Assembly: GCF_000427665.1 (NCBI RefSeq)
Contig: NZ_KE386572.1
Span: 2,132,196 to 2,196,195, forward strand
Direction of reading: 5' to 3'
From: Geminicoccus roseus DSM 18922
GTDB lineage: Bacteria > Pseudomonadota > Alphaproteobacteria > Geminicoccales > Geminicoccaceae
Length of the DNA stretch: 64,000 bases
The notes beneath the pieces were generated by a model. It was not told where the DNA came from, did not search any database, and worked only from the letters and a program-made list of their open reading frames with translations. Positions 41,434 through 54,232 of the stretch are shown here, in pieces. The position numbers and the translations under genes were made by a program. Numbering within the stretch: the stretch's first letter is position 1; the number at the start of each line of letters is the position of its first letter.

Positions 41434-43950
41434 ATGAACAACGAGGTGGTCCTGATCACCGGCGGCAGCGGCTTCGTCGGCAGCGGCATCGTCGCCCGGC
41501 TGGAACCGCGCTACCGGGTCGTGGTCCTGGACCGGCACCCGCCGGAAGGTGCGGCGCCCGGCGTCGAGTTCGAGAAGATCGACCTCACCGCCAAGGACAG
41601 CCTGGACGAGGCGCTGGCCAGGGTCGCCGGGCGGCACGGGCCCCGGATCGCCTCGGTGATCCACCTGGCGGCGTTCTTCGACGAGACCGGCAAGCCCAAC
41701 CCGAAATACCGGGAGATCACCGTCGAGGGCACACGGCGCCTGCTGGATGCCCTGGAGCCCTACGAGGTCGATCAGTTCGTGTTCGCCAGCACCATGCTGG
41801 TGCACCGGGCCGGCCAGCCCGGCGAGACGGTGGACGAGACCACCCCGCTCGACCCGAAATTTCCCTACCGCGCCTCCAAGGTCGAGACAGAGCGGCTGAT
41901 CCACGAGCGGCACGGCGAGCGGAAGGTGGTCAATCTCCGCCCGGCCGGCATCTACGACGATGGCGGCCACAACCCGTTCCTGGCCCACCAGATCGCAAGG
42001 ATCTACGAGCGCCGCCTGGAGGGCCGCGTCTATCCGGGCGACCTCGCCACCGGCCAGTCCTTCCTGCACCGGGACGACCTGGCCGAGGCCGTGGCCCGGC
42101 TGGTCGAGCGTCGCGCCGCGCTGCCGCCCGAACTGCCGCTGCTGCTGGGCGAGCCGGACGTGATGCCGTTCGGCGAGCTGCAGGAGGAGATTGGCCGCCT
42201 GGTCCACGGCGACGCCTGGCAGACCTGGCAGGTGCCCAAGCCGCTCGCCAAGGCCGGCTCCTGGGTCCAGGCCGAAATCCTGGACGACGACCCGTTCATC
42301 CGGCCCTACATGGTCGAGATGGCCGACGACCATTACCGGCTGGACATCGGCCGGGCGCGCGACCTGCTGGGCTGGGAGCCCCGTCACCGCCTGCGCGACA
42401 TGCTGCCGGCGATGATCGCAGGCCTGAAGGCCGATCCGCCGGCCTGGTATCGCGCCAACCGCCTGAACGCCCATGCGGTGGCCGGCACCGCGCCGAAGGA
42501 GGAGGGGGATCAGGGCGGCATGGACCACGAGCACCACCAGCAGCACATGGCCAAGATGGAGGCCATGGCGAGCCGGCTGATGTGGTGCCACTTCACCGTA
42601 ATCGGTCTGGGCGCCTGGCTGCTCACCAGCCCCTTCCAGTTCGGCCTGTTCGATCCGGCCGGCTTCCAGCCGGTGCGCGACGTCACCGCCGAGCGCGGGC
42701 TTTGGGACGTCGCCACCCGCGCCGCGCTGAACGGCTGGAGCGACGTGCTCGCCGGCCTGCTCCTGATGACGTTCGGGGCGATGTCGCTCACCCGGCGCTT
42801 TGCCTGGGCGCCCTGGGGCACCACCGGCGTCGGCCTGTGGCTGCTGTTCGCCCCGCTGCTGGTCTGGTCGCCCAGCGGTGCTGCCTATGCCAACGACATG
42901 ATCGTCGGCGCGTTCGCCATCGCCCTGTCGGTGCTGGTCCCGATGATGCCCGGGATGAGCCATGAGGGCATGATGGACGAGAACGACGTGCCGCCCGGCT
43001 GGTCCTACTCGCCCTCGTCCTGGGTGCAGCGCCTGCCGATCATCGCGCTGGGCTTCTTCGGCTTCCTGATCGCCCGCCAGCTGGCCGCCTACCAGCTGGG
43101 CTACACCGACCACATCGTCGAGCCGTTCTTTGCCGGCGTCGGGGGCCGCAACGGCTCGGAGCACATCGTCACCTCCGACGTCTCCCGCGCCTGGCCAATC
43201 GCCGATGGCGGGCTCGGCGCCAGCAGCTACCTGATCGAGGCGCTGATGGGCGCCATGGGCTCGTCCAAGCGCTGGCGGACCATGCCCTGGATGGTGACCT
43301 TCTTCTTCATCCTGGTGGTGCCGCTGGGCGGGGTGTCGATCTTCTTCATCGTCATCCAGCCGATCATGATCGGCACCTACTGCACCCTCTGCCTGGTCGC
43401 CGCCGCCGCCATGCTGGCGATGATCCCGCTGACCCTGGACGAGGTGGTGGCGATGACCCAGTACATGCTGCGCAGCCGCCGCGCCGGCAGGCCGTTCTGG
43501 CGCACCTTCTTCCAGGGCGGCCCGGACATCGGCGGCGCCGTCGAGAAGGGCGTCGGCTTCGACCGGCCGCTCGGCCGGCAGGCGCTGGATTCGGTGCGCG
43601 GCGTCACCCTGCCCTGGACGCTCGCGGCCAGCTGCGCGGTCGGCGCCTGGCTGATGTTCAGCCGGCTGGTGTTCGGCGCCGAGGGGCTGCTCGCGGACAG
43701 CGACCATCTGGTGGGCGCCATGATCATCACCGTGGCGGTATGCGCCATGGCCGAGGTGGTCCGGCCGCTGCGCTTCCTGAACCTGGTCCTCGGCGCCTGG
43801 CTGGTCGCGGTGCCCTGGCTGCTGGACGGGGTCGGCGCCGCCGCGGCGGCCAACGAGGTGGCGTGTGGCCTGCTGGTGATCGGCCTCAGCCTGCCGCGCG
43901 GCCGGCGCAGCGACGCCCATTACGGGGCGGCCGACCGGTGGGTCTTCTGA
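41434..43950 (+). CDS. Fusion: NAD-dependent epimerase + SPW membrane repeats + VKOR-like domain
   Basis: The 838-residue protein has three parts. Residues 1-345 are an extended SDR (NAD-epimerase): GGSGFVG at the nucleotide site and the catalytic YRASK (Tyr/Lys). Residues about 385-505 are SPW-type membrane repeats (HFTVIGLGAWLLTSPFQFG; NGWSDVLAGLLLMTFG). Residues about 525-690 form four helices with a GTYCTLC motif, the CxxC of vitamin-K epoxide reductase-like (VKOR) thiol oxidases. A last SPW pair covers about 730-815. CAGGAAAC precedes the ATG. VKOR normally re-oxidises DsbA. What an epimerase adds is unknown; a sugar or isoprenoid quinone substrate is conceivable. No frameshift is seen between domains. 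Confidence 0.8.
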   Translation: MNNEVVLITGGSGFVGSGIVARLEPRYRVVVLDRHPPEGAAPGVEFEKIDLTAKDSLDEALARVAGRHGPRIASVIHLAAFFDETGKPNPKYREITVEGTRRLLDALEPYEVDQFVFASTMLVHRAGQPGETVDETTPLDPKFPYRASKVETERLIHERHGERKVVNLRPAGIYDDGGHNPFLAHQIARIYERRLEGRVYPGDLATGQSFLHRDDLAEAVARLVERRAALPPELPLLLGEPDVMPFGELQEEIGRLVHGDAWQTWQVPKPLAKAGSWVQAEILDDDPFIRPYMVEMADDHYRLDIGRARDLLGWEPRHRLRDMLPAMIAGLKADPPAWYRANRLNAHAVAGTAPKEEGDQGGMDHEHHQQHMAKMEAMASRLMWCHFTVIGLGAWLLTSPFQFGLFDPAGFQPVRDVTAERGLWDVATRAALNGWSDVLAGLLLMTFGAMSLTRRFAWAPWGTTGVGLWLLFAPLLVWSPSGAAYANDMIVGAFAIALSVLVPMMPGMSHEGMMDENDVPPGWSYSPSSWVQRLPIIALGFFGFLIARQLAAYQLGYTDHIVEPFFAGVGGRNGSEHIVTSDVSRAWPIADGGLGASSYLIEALMGAMGSSKRWRTMPWMVTFFFILVVPLGGVSIFFIVIQPIMIGTYCTLCLVAAAAMLAMIPLTLDEVVAMTQYMLRSRRAGRPFWRTFFQGGPDIGGAVEKGVGFDRPLGRQALDSVRGVTLPWTLAASCAVGAWLMFSRLVFGAEGLLADSDHLVGAMIITVAVCAMAEVVRPLRFLNLVLGAWLVAVPWLLDGVGAAAAANEVACGLLVIGLSLPRGRRSDAHYGAADRWVF

Positions 43951-44092
43951 GCCACGCGGTTGGGACCTCCGGTCACACCCGGGCGGTTTCCGAACCCGCC
44001 TCTTGTGGCTTTTGGGAGCCAAGCCGCCGTGCTTGCAGGGTTTTCCCGCGCGAAAAGTCCAAGACCGGAGCCCTGGCGACGGCGTCGTTCGC

Positions 44093-44146
44093 TTGCAGGG
44101 CTCACAGGGTCGTGTTATCCGCCGCACCGCCGAAAGTCGGGCGGTG
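44093..44146 (+). promoter_or_regulatory. Candidate atp operon promoter and 5' stem-loop
   Basis: TTGCAG at 44093-44098 and TTATCC at 44115-44120 are spaced 16 bp and could be -35/-10 boxes. A stem-loop CACCGCC/GGCGGTG (44125-44146) follows in the leader. The same GCTTGCAGGG string occurs once more at about 44033. The 246-bp spacer 43951-44196 holds nothing else recognisable. Confidence 0.35.
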
Positions 44147-44196
44147 TGATGCCGACGCTATACGCGTGCCGCCCGTAGCCGAAGACGGGGTTCCGT

Positions 44197-46292
<2,096 letters not shown>

Positions 46293-46312
46293 TTCGCAAA
46301 GGTCGCTGAACG

Positions 46313-48659
<2,347 letters not shown>

Positions 48660-48681
48660 TCCGGCAACGGGAGGAACGGCT

Positions 48682-49095
48682 TTGGCCGACAAGCTGCAGT
48701 TCGATCTGGTCTCGCCCGAGCGCGTGCTCGTCAGCGAGGCGGTCGACATGGTCGTCGTTCCGGGCGCCGAAGGCGACTTCGGCGTCATGGAGGGCCACGC
48801 CCCGATCATGGCCCTGCTGCGTCCGGGCCTGATCACCACCTACGAGGGCGACCGCCCCGGCAAGAAGATCTTCGTGGCCGGCGGGTTCGCGGAAGCGAAC
48901 CCCAAGGGCGTGATCGTCCTGGCCGAGGCGGCCGACGTGCTGGGCGAGATGACGCCCGAGCAGGCGCGCCAGCTCCTTCAGGACGCCGAGGAGGACCTCC
49001 AGGTCGCGACCTCGGCCGACGAGGCCGAGCGCGCCAAGCTGGAGAAGTCGGTGGAGATCGCGCGCGCCCGCGCCGAGGCGTTCGCCGCGGCCTGA
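48682..49095 (+). CDS. atpC: ATP synthase F1 epsilon subunit
   Basis: Inhibitory rotor subunit. The 137-residue protein starts LQFDLVSPERVLVSEAVDMVVVPGAEGDFGVMEGHAP, the epsilon N-terminal beta sandwich, then a helical C terminus. Start is TTG, with GGGAGG 7 bp upstream. It is the last gene of the operon; a hairpin follows. Confidence 0.95.
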   Translation: MADKLQFDLVSPERVLVSEAVDMVVVPGAEGDFGVMEGHAPIMALLRPGLITTYEGDRPGKKIFVAGGFAEANPKGVIVLAEAADVLGEMTPEQARQLLQDAEEDLQVATSADEAERAKLEKSVEIARARAEAFAAA

Positions 49096-49122
49096 AGCCG
49101 TCGCGCATCGGGAAACCAGGAG

Positions 49123-49159
49123 AAGGGGCGGGACCGTCGGTCGCCGCCCCTTCGCCGTT
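49123..49159. terminator. Hairpin between atpC and the histidine kinase gene
   Basis: 9-bp stem AAGGGGCGG / CCGCCCCTT with a 12-nt loop, then CGCCGTTTCAGG. Only a short T-run follows on the plus strand, but its place between convergent genes suits an intrinsic terminator for the atp operon. Confidence 0.6.
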
Positions 49160-50344
49160 TCAGGAACATACGGGCGGCAGGGTCAGGGTGAACACCGTGC
49201 CGCCGGCCGGGGTGGAGGAGGCGGAGATTGCCCCGCCATGGGCGCGGGCGATCTCCGCGGCGATGTAGAGGCCCAGGCCCAGCCCCGCCTGGGCTGCGTC
49301 CGCGCTGCCCCGGCTGTAGGGCTGGAAGAGCTGCGCCATCCGTTCCGGCTCGATCAGCGGGCGCGGGTTGGCCACGCTCAGGGTGAAGCCGCCGGTCCCG
49401 CCCTGCGCCGTCACCGTGACCGGCAGCGCCGGGTCGCCATGGGTCAGCGCGTTGGCCAAGAGGTTGGAGAACAGCTGCCCGATCCGGCGCGGGTCGCAAT
49501 GGACGCTGTCGGCCAGGTCGATCTGCACCTGGATGTCCCGCTCGGGATGGGAGCTCCGCAGTTCCGCGATGATCCGGGCGAGTTCCGCCGCCAGGTCGTC
49601 GACCCGGCGCGGCTCGACCGGGATGCCGCCGCCCAGGCGGCCGCGGGCGAAGTCCAGCACGTCGTCGATCAGCCCGGACATGCGCAGGCAGCTCTGCTCC
49701 ATCTGCCGCAGGATGACGGGCAGGTCCGGCCGGTCTGGCTGGCGTTGCAGCAGGCGCAATCCGGACATGATCGAGAACAGCGGGTTGCGCAGGTCGTGGC
49801 CGAGCACGGCAATGAACTGCTCGCGCAGGTTGCCGGTCTCGACCTCGCTCTGCAGGGCGGTCTGGCTGGCGGCCAGCTGCTCCTCGATCTCGAGCTGCGC
49901 CGCGATCAGCTCGGCGTAGAGCTGGACCATCTCCAGGATCTTGCCGTCCCGCAGCCTGGCCGGCAGCGGGTCCAGGGCGCAGATCGTGCCGAACATCTCG
50001 CCGTTGCGACGGATGATCGGCACCGAGATGTAGCTCTCGAACCCGTAGATCCGCGGCGTGTGGTGGCCGCAGTAGAGGGAGTCGTCGCTGACCTGCTCGA
50101 TCACGATCGGCGTGCGCGCCGAGCGGATCTCGTGGCAGAGCGTGGTGGTGACCTCCAGCTCGCCCCCCACCTTCAGGCCGAAGCCGACCTTGTCCAGGAC
50201 CGCACAGGCGGTCCAGCTGTCGTCGGTGACCCTGGCCACGGCCGCAAAGCGCAGCCCGGTCATCGCCGACACGATCTCCAGGATCGACGGGACCGCGCTC
50301 AGCCGGCCGATCTTCGCGATGTCTGCGGCAATCGCGGAATTCAT
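49160..50344 (-). CDS. GAF-domain sensor histidine kinase
   Basis: The 394-residue soluble protein has a GAF domain (about 15-160, ICALDPLPARL), a linker helix, HisKA with the phospho-acceptor His in FIAVLGHDLRNPLF (near 180), and an HATPase domain (about 260-390). Its N box is FSNLLANALTHG and its G2 box is GLGLGLYIAAEIARAHGG. The G1 box is degenerate (VANPRPLIEPE), as in several alpha kinases. No response regulator is adjacent, so it is an orphan. The Mrp gene lies 90 bp upstream on the same strand. Confidence 0.88.
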   Translation of the reverse strand: MNSAIAADIAKIGRLSAVPSILEIVSAMTGLRFAAVARVTDDSWTACAVLDKVGFGLKVGGELEVTTTLCHEIRSARTPIVIEQVSDDSLYCGHHTPRIYGFESYISVPIIRRNGEMFGTICALDPLPARLRDGKILEMVQLYAELIAAQLEIEEQLAASQTALQSEVETGNLREQFIAVLGHDLRNPLFSIMSGLRLLQRQPDRPDLPVILRQMEQSCLRMSGLIDDVLDFARGRLGGGIPVEPRRVDDLAAELARIIAELRSSHPERDIQVQIDLADSVHCDPRRIGQLFSNLLANALTHGDPALPVTVTAQGGTGGFTLSVANPRPLIEPERMAQLFQPYSRGSADAAQAGLGLGLYIAAEIARAHGGAISASSTPAGGTVFTLTLPPVCS

Positions 50345-50434
50345 CCAGTCGTCCCTGCGTTGGGATCCGGGGGCCGGAAACGAAGATGATGCCGTTTGCT
50401 GGGAACGGGAAGGTCCCGCGCCGCCGGCGGCCTG

Positions 50435-51559
50435 CTACTGCCAGACGATCTTCGGGAACGGCCGGGCGGCGCCGGTGATCGCGTCCATCTGCCGGCGCAC
50501 CTCGGCCGCCACCGAGCGGTACACCTCGGCATGGTGCGAGCCCGGGTCGGAGGCCACGATCGGCGCGCCGCCGTCCGAGGTCTCCCGGATCCGGATGTCC
50601 AGCGGCACCTCGCCCAAAAACGGCACGCCGTAGCTCTCCGCGCACTGCCTGGCGCCGCCATGGGCGAAGATGTCGGCGCGGTGCCCGCAGTTCGGGCAGC
50701 AGTAGTAGCTCATGTTCTCGACGATCCCCAGGATCGGGACGTCGACCTTGCGGAACATCTGGATCGCCTTGCGCGCATCGAGCAGGGCGATGTCCTGCGG
50801 CGTGCTGACGATCACCGCCCCGGTGAGCGGGACCTTCTGCGCCATGGTCAGCTGGGCGTCGCCGGTGCCGGGCGGCAGGTCGACCACCAGCACGTCGAGC
50901 TCCCCCCAGGCCACGTCGGTGAGCATCTGCTGGATGGCGCTCTGCACCATGGGGCCGCGCCAGATCATCGGCGTGTCCTCCTCCACCATGTAGCCCATCG
51001 ACATGGTGGGGATGCCCCAGGCGCGCATCGGGTCGAGCTTCTTGCCGTCCGGGGTGCTGGGCTTGCCGGAGGCGCCCACCATCCGCGGGATCGAGGGGCC
51101 GTAGATGTCGGCGTCCAGGATGCCGACCCGCTGGCCGATCGCGGCCAGGCCCAGGGCCAGGTTGATGGCGGTGGTGGACTTGCCCACGCCCCCCTTGCCC
51201 GAGGCGACCGCGATGATGTTCCGCACCCCCGGCACCCCCTGCGGGGCCGGCTGGCCCTGCGGCCGAGTGGCGCGGTGGGTGTGATCCTGGGCGGGCGCTC
51301 CGCCGGCGCGGCGCTCGGCGGTGAGCACGGCGGTGGCCGAGGTCACCCCGGGCAGGGCGCGCACCGCGGCCTCGGCCGCGCGCCGCACCGGCTCCATCGC
51401 TTCCGCGCGGGACGGGTCGATCTCCATGGAGAAGCCGACATTGGCGCCCTTGATGACGATGCCGCCGATGATCCCGGATTCCGCCAGGTTCGTACCGCTG
51501 CCGGGCAGCTGCACTCCGGCGAGTGCGCCCAGAACCTGTTCCTTGCTCAAGTCAGCCAT
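50435..51559 (-). CDS. mrp: Iron-sulfur cluster carrier Mrp/ApbC
   Basis: P-loop ATPase that carries and inserts Fe-S clusters. The 374-residue protein has an N-terminal DUF59/MIP18-like domain (about 1-85), a low-complexity linker, and a ParA-type ATPase with deviant Walker [11 protein letters not shown] (near 120-129). Near the C terminus [14 protein letters not shown] provides the CxxC cluster ligands. The start at 51559 gives the usual N terminus [13 protein letters not shown]; a further ATG 27 bp upstream exists. Confidence 0.94.
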   Translation of the reverse strand: MADLSKEQVLGALAGVQLPGSGTNLAESGIIGGIVIKGANVGFSMEIDPSRAEAMEPVRRAAEAAVRALPGVTSATAVLTAERRAGGAPAQDHTHRATRPQGQPAPQGVPGVRNIIAVASGKGGVGKSTTAINLALGLAAIGQRVGILDADIYGPSIPRMVGASGKPSTPDGKKLDPMRAWGIPTMSMGYMVEEDTPMIWRGPMVQSAIQQMLTDVAWGELDVLVVDLPPGTGDAQLTMAQKVPLTGAVIVSTPQDIALLDARKAIQMFRKVDVPILGIVENMSYYCCPNCGHRADIFAHGGARQCAESYGVPFLGEVPLDIRIRETSDGGAPIVASDPGSHHAEVYRSVAAEVRRQMDAITGAARPFPKIVWQ

Positions 51560-51615
51560 GTTGAACCCGCCTGTTGTCGGGGACATATAGCGGACACATG
51601 GCCCGACTTGGAGGG

Positions 51616-51632
51616 CGGACAGCGTCTGTCCG
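51616..51632. promoter_or_regulatory. 17-bp palindrome in the mrp/hflK divergent spacer
   Basis: CGGACAG-cgt-CTGTCCG, a perfect 7-bp inverted repeat, lies between the divergent mrp and hflK genes (137 bp apart). It is a plausible operator for either gene. I do not recognise the regulator. Confidence 0.35.
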
Positions 51633-51696
51633 GTCTCGAGGAGAGGTTTTTCGACGATGATCCGGGACCTTGGTCCCTCCGACTAGGTGAGGCTTG

Positions 51697-52890
51697 ATGC
51701 CCTGGAACCCCAACGGTGGTGGCGGATGGAACGGCGGTCAGGGCGGCGGTGGCCCCTGGGCACCCCGTCCGGGCGGCGGCGGCGGCTCGCAGCCGCCAGA
51801 TTTGGAAGAGCTGATCCGCAAAAGCCAGGAACGGGTTCGTCAACTCTTTCCCGGGGGCGGCGGTTCCTCCTCGGGCGGCAAGATTCCGAACAAGACCGTG
51901 ATCGCGGCGGTGGCCGGCCTGGCGCTCGGCGCCTGGCTGCTCAGCGGCTTCTACTTCGTGCAGCCGGAAGAGAAGGGCGTCGAGCTGGTGTTCGGCCGGC
52001 TGAGCGACGTCACCGATTCCGGCCTGAACTACAACTGGCCCTGGCCGGTCGGCCGGGTGCTCAAGCCGCAGGTCACCCGCGTCAACCGGGTCGAGGTCGG
52101 GTTCCGCTCGTCGGGCACGACCACCCAGGGCAGCCGGGTGAACGCGCGCGAGGTGCCTGAAGAGGCCCTGATGCTCACCGGCGACGAGAACATCGTCGAC
52201 ATCAATTTCGTGGTGTTCTGGCGGATCAGCGACCCGGCCCAGTTCCTGTTCAACATCCGCGACCCGGCCGAGACGGTGAAGGCGGCGGCGGAGAGCGCGG
52301 TGCGCGAGCTGGTCGGCCAGACCCCGATCCAGGAGGTCACCACCGAGGGCCGCCGCCAGATCGAGGATCGCGGCCGCGAGCTGATCCAGTCGCTGATGAA
52401 CGAGTACGGCGCCGGCATCGTGATCGACGAGGTCCAGCTGCAGAAGGCCGACCCGCCGCAGGAGGTGATCGACGCGTTCCGCGACGTGCAGCGCGCCCAG
52501 GCCGACCGCGAGCGCGCCCAGAACGAGGCGGAAGCCTTCGCCAACGACATCATCCCGCGCGCCCGAGGCGAGGCCGAGCGGATCCTGCAGGAAGGCCAGG
52601 CCTACCAGCAAGAGCAGGTCGCCCGCGCCGAAGGCGAGGCCCAGCGCTTCCTGTCGGTGCTCGGGGAATATGCCAAGGCGCGCGACGTGACCCTGCAGCG
52701 CCTCTACATCGAAACCATGGAGGACGTCCTGAACGGCACCGACAAGGTCCTGATCGAGCAGGGTGGCGAGGGGCAGGGCGTGGTGCCCTACCTGCCGCTT
52801 CCGGAGCTGCAGCGGGGTAGCGGCCGGCCCGCCCCGGCCGAGGACACCACCTCCGTACCCAGCATTCCGTCGACCGGAGGCACCCAATGA
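51697..52890 (+). CDS. hflK: FtsH protease modulator HflK
   Basis: SPFH/band-7 protein that with HflC encloses FtsH in a large membrane complex. The 397-residue protein begins with a Gly/Asn-rich cytoplasmic stretch (MPWNPNGGGGWNGG), has one membrane helix (about 67-90) and the band-7 domain (about 90-270). A long helix with repeated RGEAERI/EGEAQRF segments follows, and then a Pro/Ser-rich tail. GGTGAGG lies before the ATG at 51697. The hflC ATG overlaps its stop by 4 bp. Confidence 0.94.
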   Translation: MPWNPNGGGGWNGGQGGGGPWAPRPGGGGGSQPPDLEELIRKSQERVRQLFPGGGGSSSGGKIPNKTVIAAVAGLALGAWLLSGFYFVQPEEKGVELVFGRLSDVTDSGLNYNWPWPVGRVLKPQVTRVNRVEVGFRSSGTTTQGSRVNAREVPEEALMLTGDENIVDINFVVFWRISDPAQFLFNIRDPAETVKAAAESAVRELVGQTPIQEVTTEGRRQIEDRGRELIQSLMNEYGAGIVIDEVQLQKADPPQEVIDAFRDVQRAQADRERAQNEAEAFANDIIPRARGEAERILQEGQAYQQEQVARAEGEAQRFLSVLGEYAKARDVTLQRLYIETMEDVLNGTDKVLIEQGGEGQGVVPYLPLPELQRGSGRPAPAEDTTSVPSIPSTGGTQ

Positions 52891-53879
52891 CCAGCCGCGC
52901 CGTCGCCGCCGCCGGAGCTGTCGCGGCCGTCGCCGTGATCGGCCTTTATTCCAGCCTGTTCACGGTCAACGAGGCGCAGCAGGCCCTGGTGGTCCGGTTC
53001 GGTGAGCCGGTCCGCGAGGTCCGGGATGCCGGCCTGCACTTCAAGGTGCCGTTCGTCGACAACGTGACCTATTTCGACAAGCGTGTGCTGGATTTCGACG
53101 CGATCTCGGTGGAGCTGATCCTGGGCGACCAGAAGCGGCTCGTGGTGGACGCGTTCGCCCGCTACCGGATCACCTCTCCGACCCGCTTCCGCCAGTCGGT
53201 GGGCGACGAGGAGGCGTTCCGCAGCCGGCTGGGGCCGATCCTGTCCTCGAACCTGCGTGGCGTTCTGGGCGAGGTCGGGCTGATCCAGGTGCTCAGCACC
53301 GAGCGGACCGACCTGATGCAGCGCATCCGCACCCAGACCAACCGGTCGATGCAGGGGTTCGGCGTCGAGCTGGTCGACCTGCGCATCAAGCGCGCCGACC
53401 TGCCGGAGCAGAACAACCAGGCGATCTACCAGCGGATGCAGACCGAGCGGCAGCGCGAGGCCAACGAGCTGCGCGCGCAGGGCGCCGAGATCGGCCAGCG
53501 GATCCGCTCGCGCGCCGATCGCGAGCGGCGCGTGCTGATCGCCGACGCCCGGCGCCAGGCCGACATCTTCCGCGGCCAGGGCGATGCCGAGGCCACCCGG
53601 ATCTTCGGCGAGGCCTATGGCCAGGACCAGAACTTCTACCAGTTCTACCGGTCGATGGAGGCCTATCGCCAGGCGCTGGCCGACGGGAAGACCAACCTGG
53701 TGATCTCGCCGGACAGCGAGTTCTTCCGCTACTTCATGCAGCCGGACCTCTCGCCCGACCGGACGGCCGGCGAGGCGTCGCCGGGCGGCGCCGCCGAGAC
53801 CAGCTCGGCCGCGCCGGACGAGGCCGAGGACGGCGCCACGGTCGGCTCCCTGACACCCGAACCCCAGGCACAACCCTGA
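52887..53879 (+). CDS. hflC: FtsH protease modulator HflC
   Basis: Partner of HflK. The 330-residue protein has a membrane helix (about 3-24), the band-7 domain with VDAFARYRITSPTRF and the DLRIKRADLPEQN motif. The helical region has ERQREANELRAQGAEIGQ and then DARRQADIFRGQGDAEATRIF. The C terminus is low-complexity (Ala/Glu/Asp-rich). It is in the hflK-hflC operon. Confidence 0.94.
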   Translation: MTSRAVAAAGAVAAVAVIGLYSSLFTVNEAQQALVVRFGEPVREVRDAGLHFKVPFVDNVTYFDKRVLDFDAISVELILGDQKRLVVDAFARYRITSPTRFRQSVGDEEAFRSRLGPILSSNLRGVLGEVGLIQVLSTERTDLMQRIRTQTNRSMQGFGVELVDLRIKRADLPEQNNQAIYQRMQTERQREANELRAQGAEIGQRIRSRADRERRVLIADARRQADIFRGQGDAEATRIFGEAYGQDQNFYQFYRSMEAYRQALADGKTNLVISPDSEFFRYFMQPDLSPDRTAGEASPGGAAETSSAAPDEAEDGATVGSLTPEPQAQP

Positions 53880-53933
53880 GGTCCGCAGGCGGGCGGGGTT
53901 CGCCCCCCGCCCGCTTCGTGAGGGTGACGAGCG

Positions 53934-54119
53934 ATGATGAATTTTTGGCAGACACTGGCGCTGGTGCTGGTGGTGGAGGGCGTGGTCTGGGCTCTCTTTC
54001 CGACCGCCATGCGCCGGCTGGCCGCCCGCGCCGCCGAAACCGAGGAAGGTGCCCTGCGCTATGGCGGGCTGGCCTTCGCGGTGACCGGCGTGGTGGTGGT
54101 CTGGTTGCTGCGCGGTTGA
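53934..54119 (+). CDS. DUF2065 small membrane protein
   Basis: The 61-residue protein has two membrane helices (about 5-23 LALVLVVEGVVWALF and 43-59) with a short loop containing MRRLAARAAET. It matches DUF2065, a small protein that often follows hflC in proteobacteria; its function is unknown. A ribosome site is weak (GAGGGTGACGAGCG). It lies 54 bp after hflC. Confidence 0.8.
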   Translation: MMNFWQTLALVLVVEGVVWALFPTAMRRLAARAAETEEGALRYGGLAFAVTGVVVVWLLRG

Positions 54120-54232
54120 TCGGGCCGCAGCTGATTGCGCGCCCTGCTCTGGCCCTGGGATCGGCCAGGGTCTAGATTGTCGAGGTCGAGACTCTGCTCG
54201 GTTCAGCGAGGTCATCCTGCGGCGAGGGCGCC

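Noticed and set aside
44160-44196. Fo genes (atpB/E/F) missing from the atp operon as a sign of gene loss
   Set aside because: A separate Fo operon elsewhere is the normal arrangement in Alphaproteobacteria.
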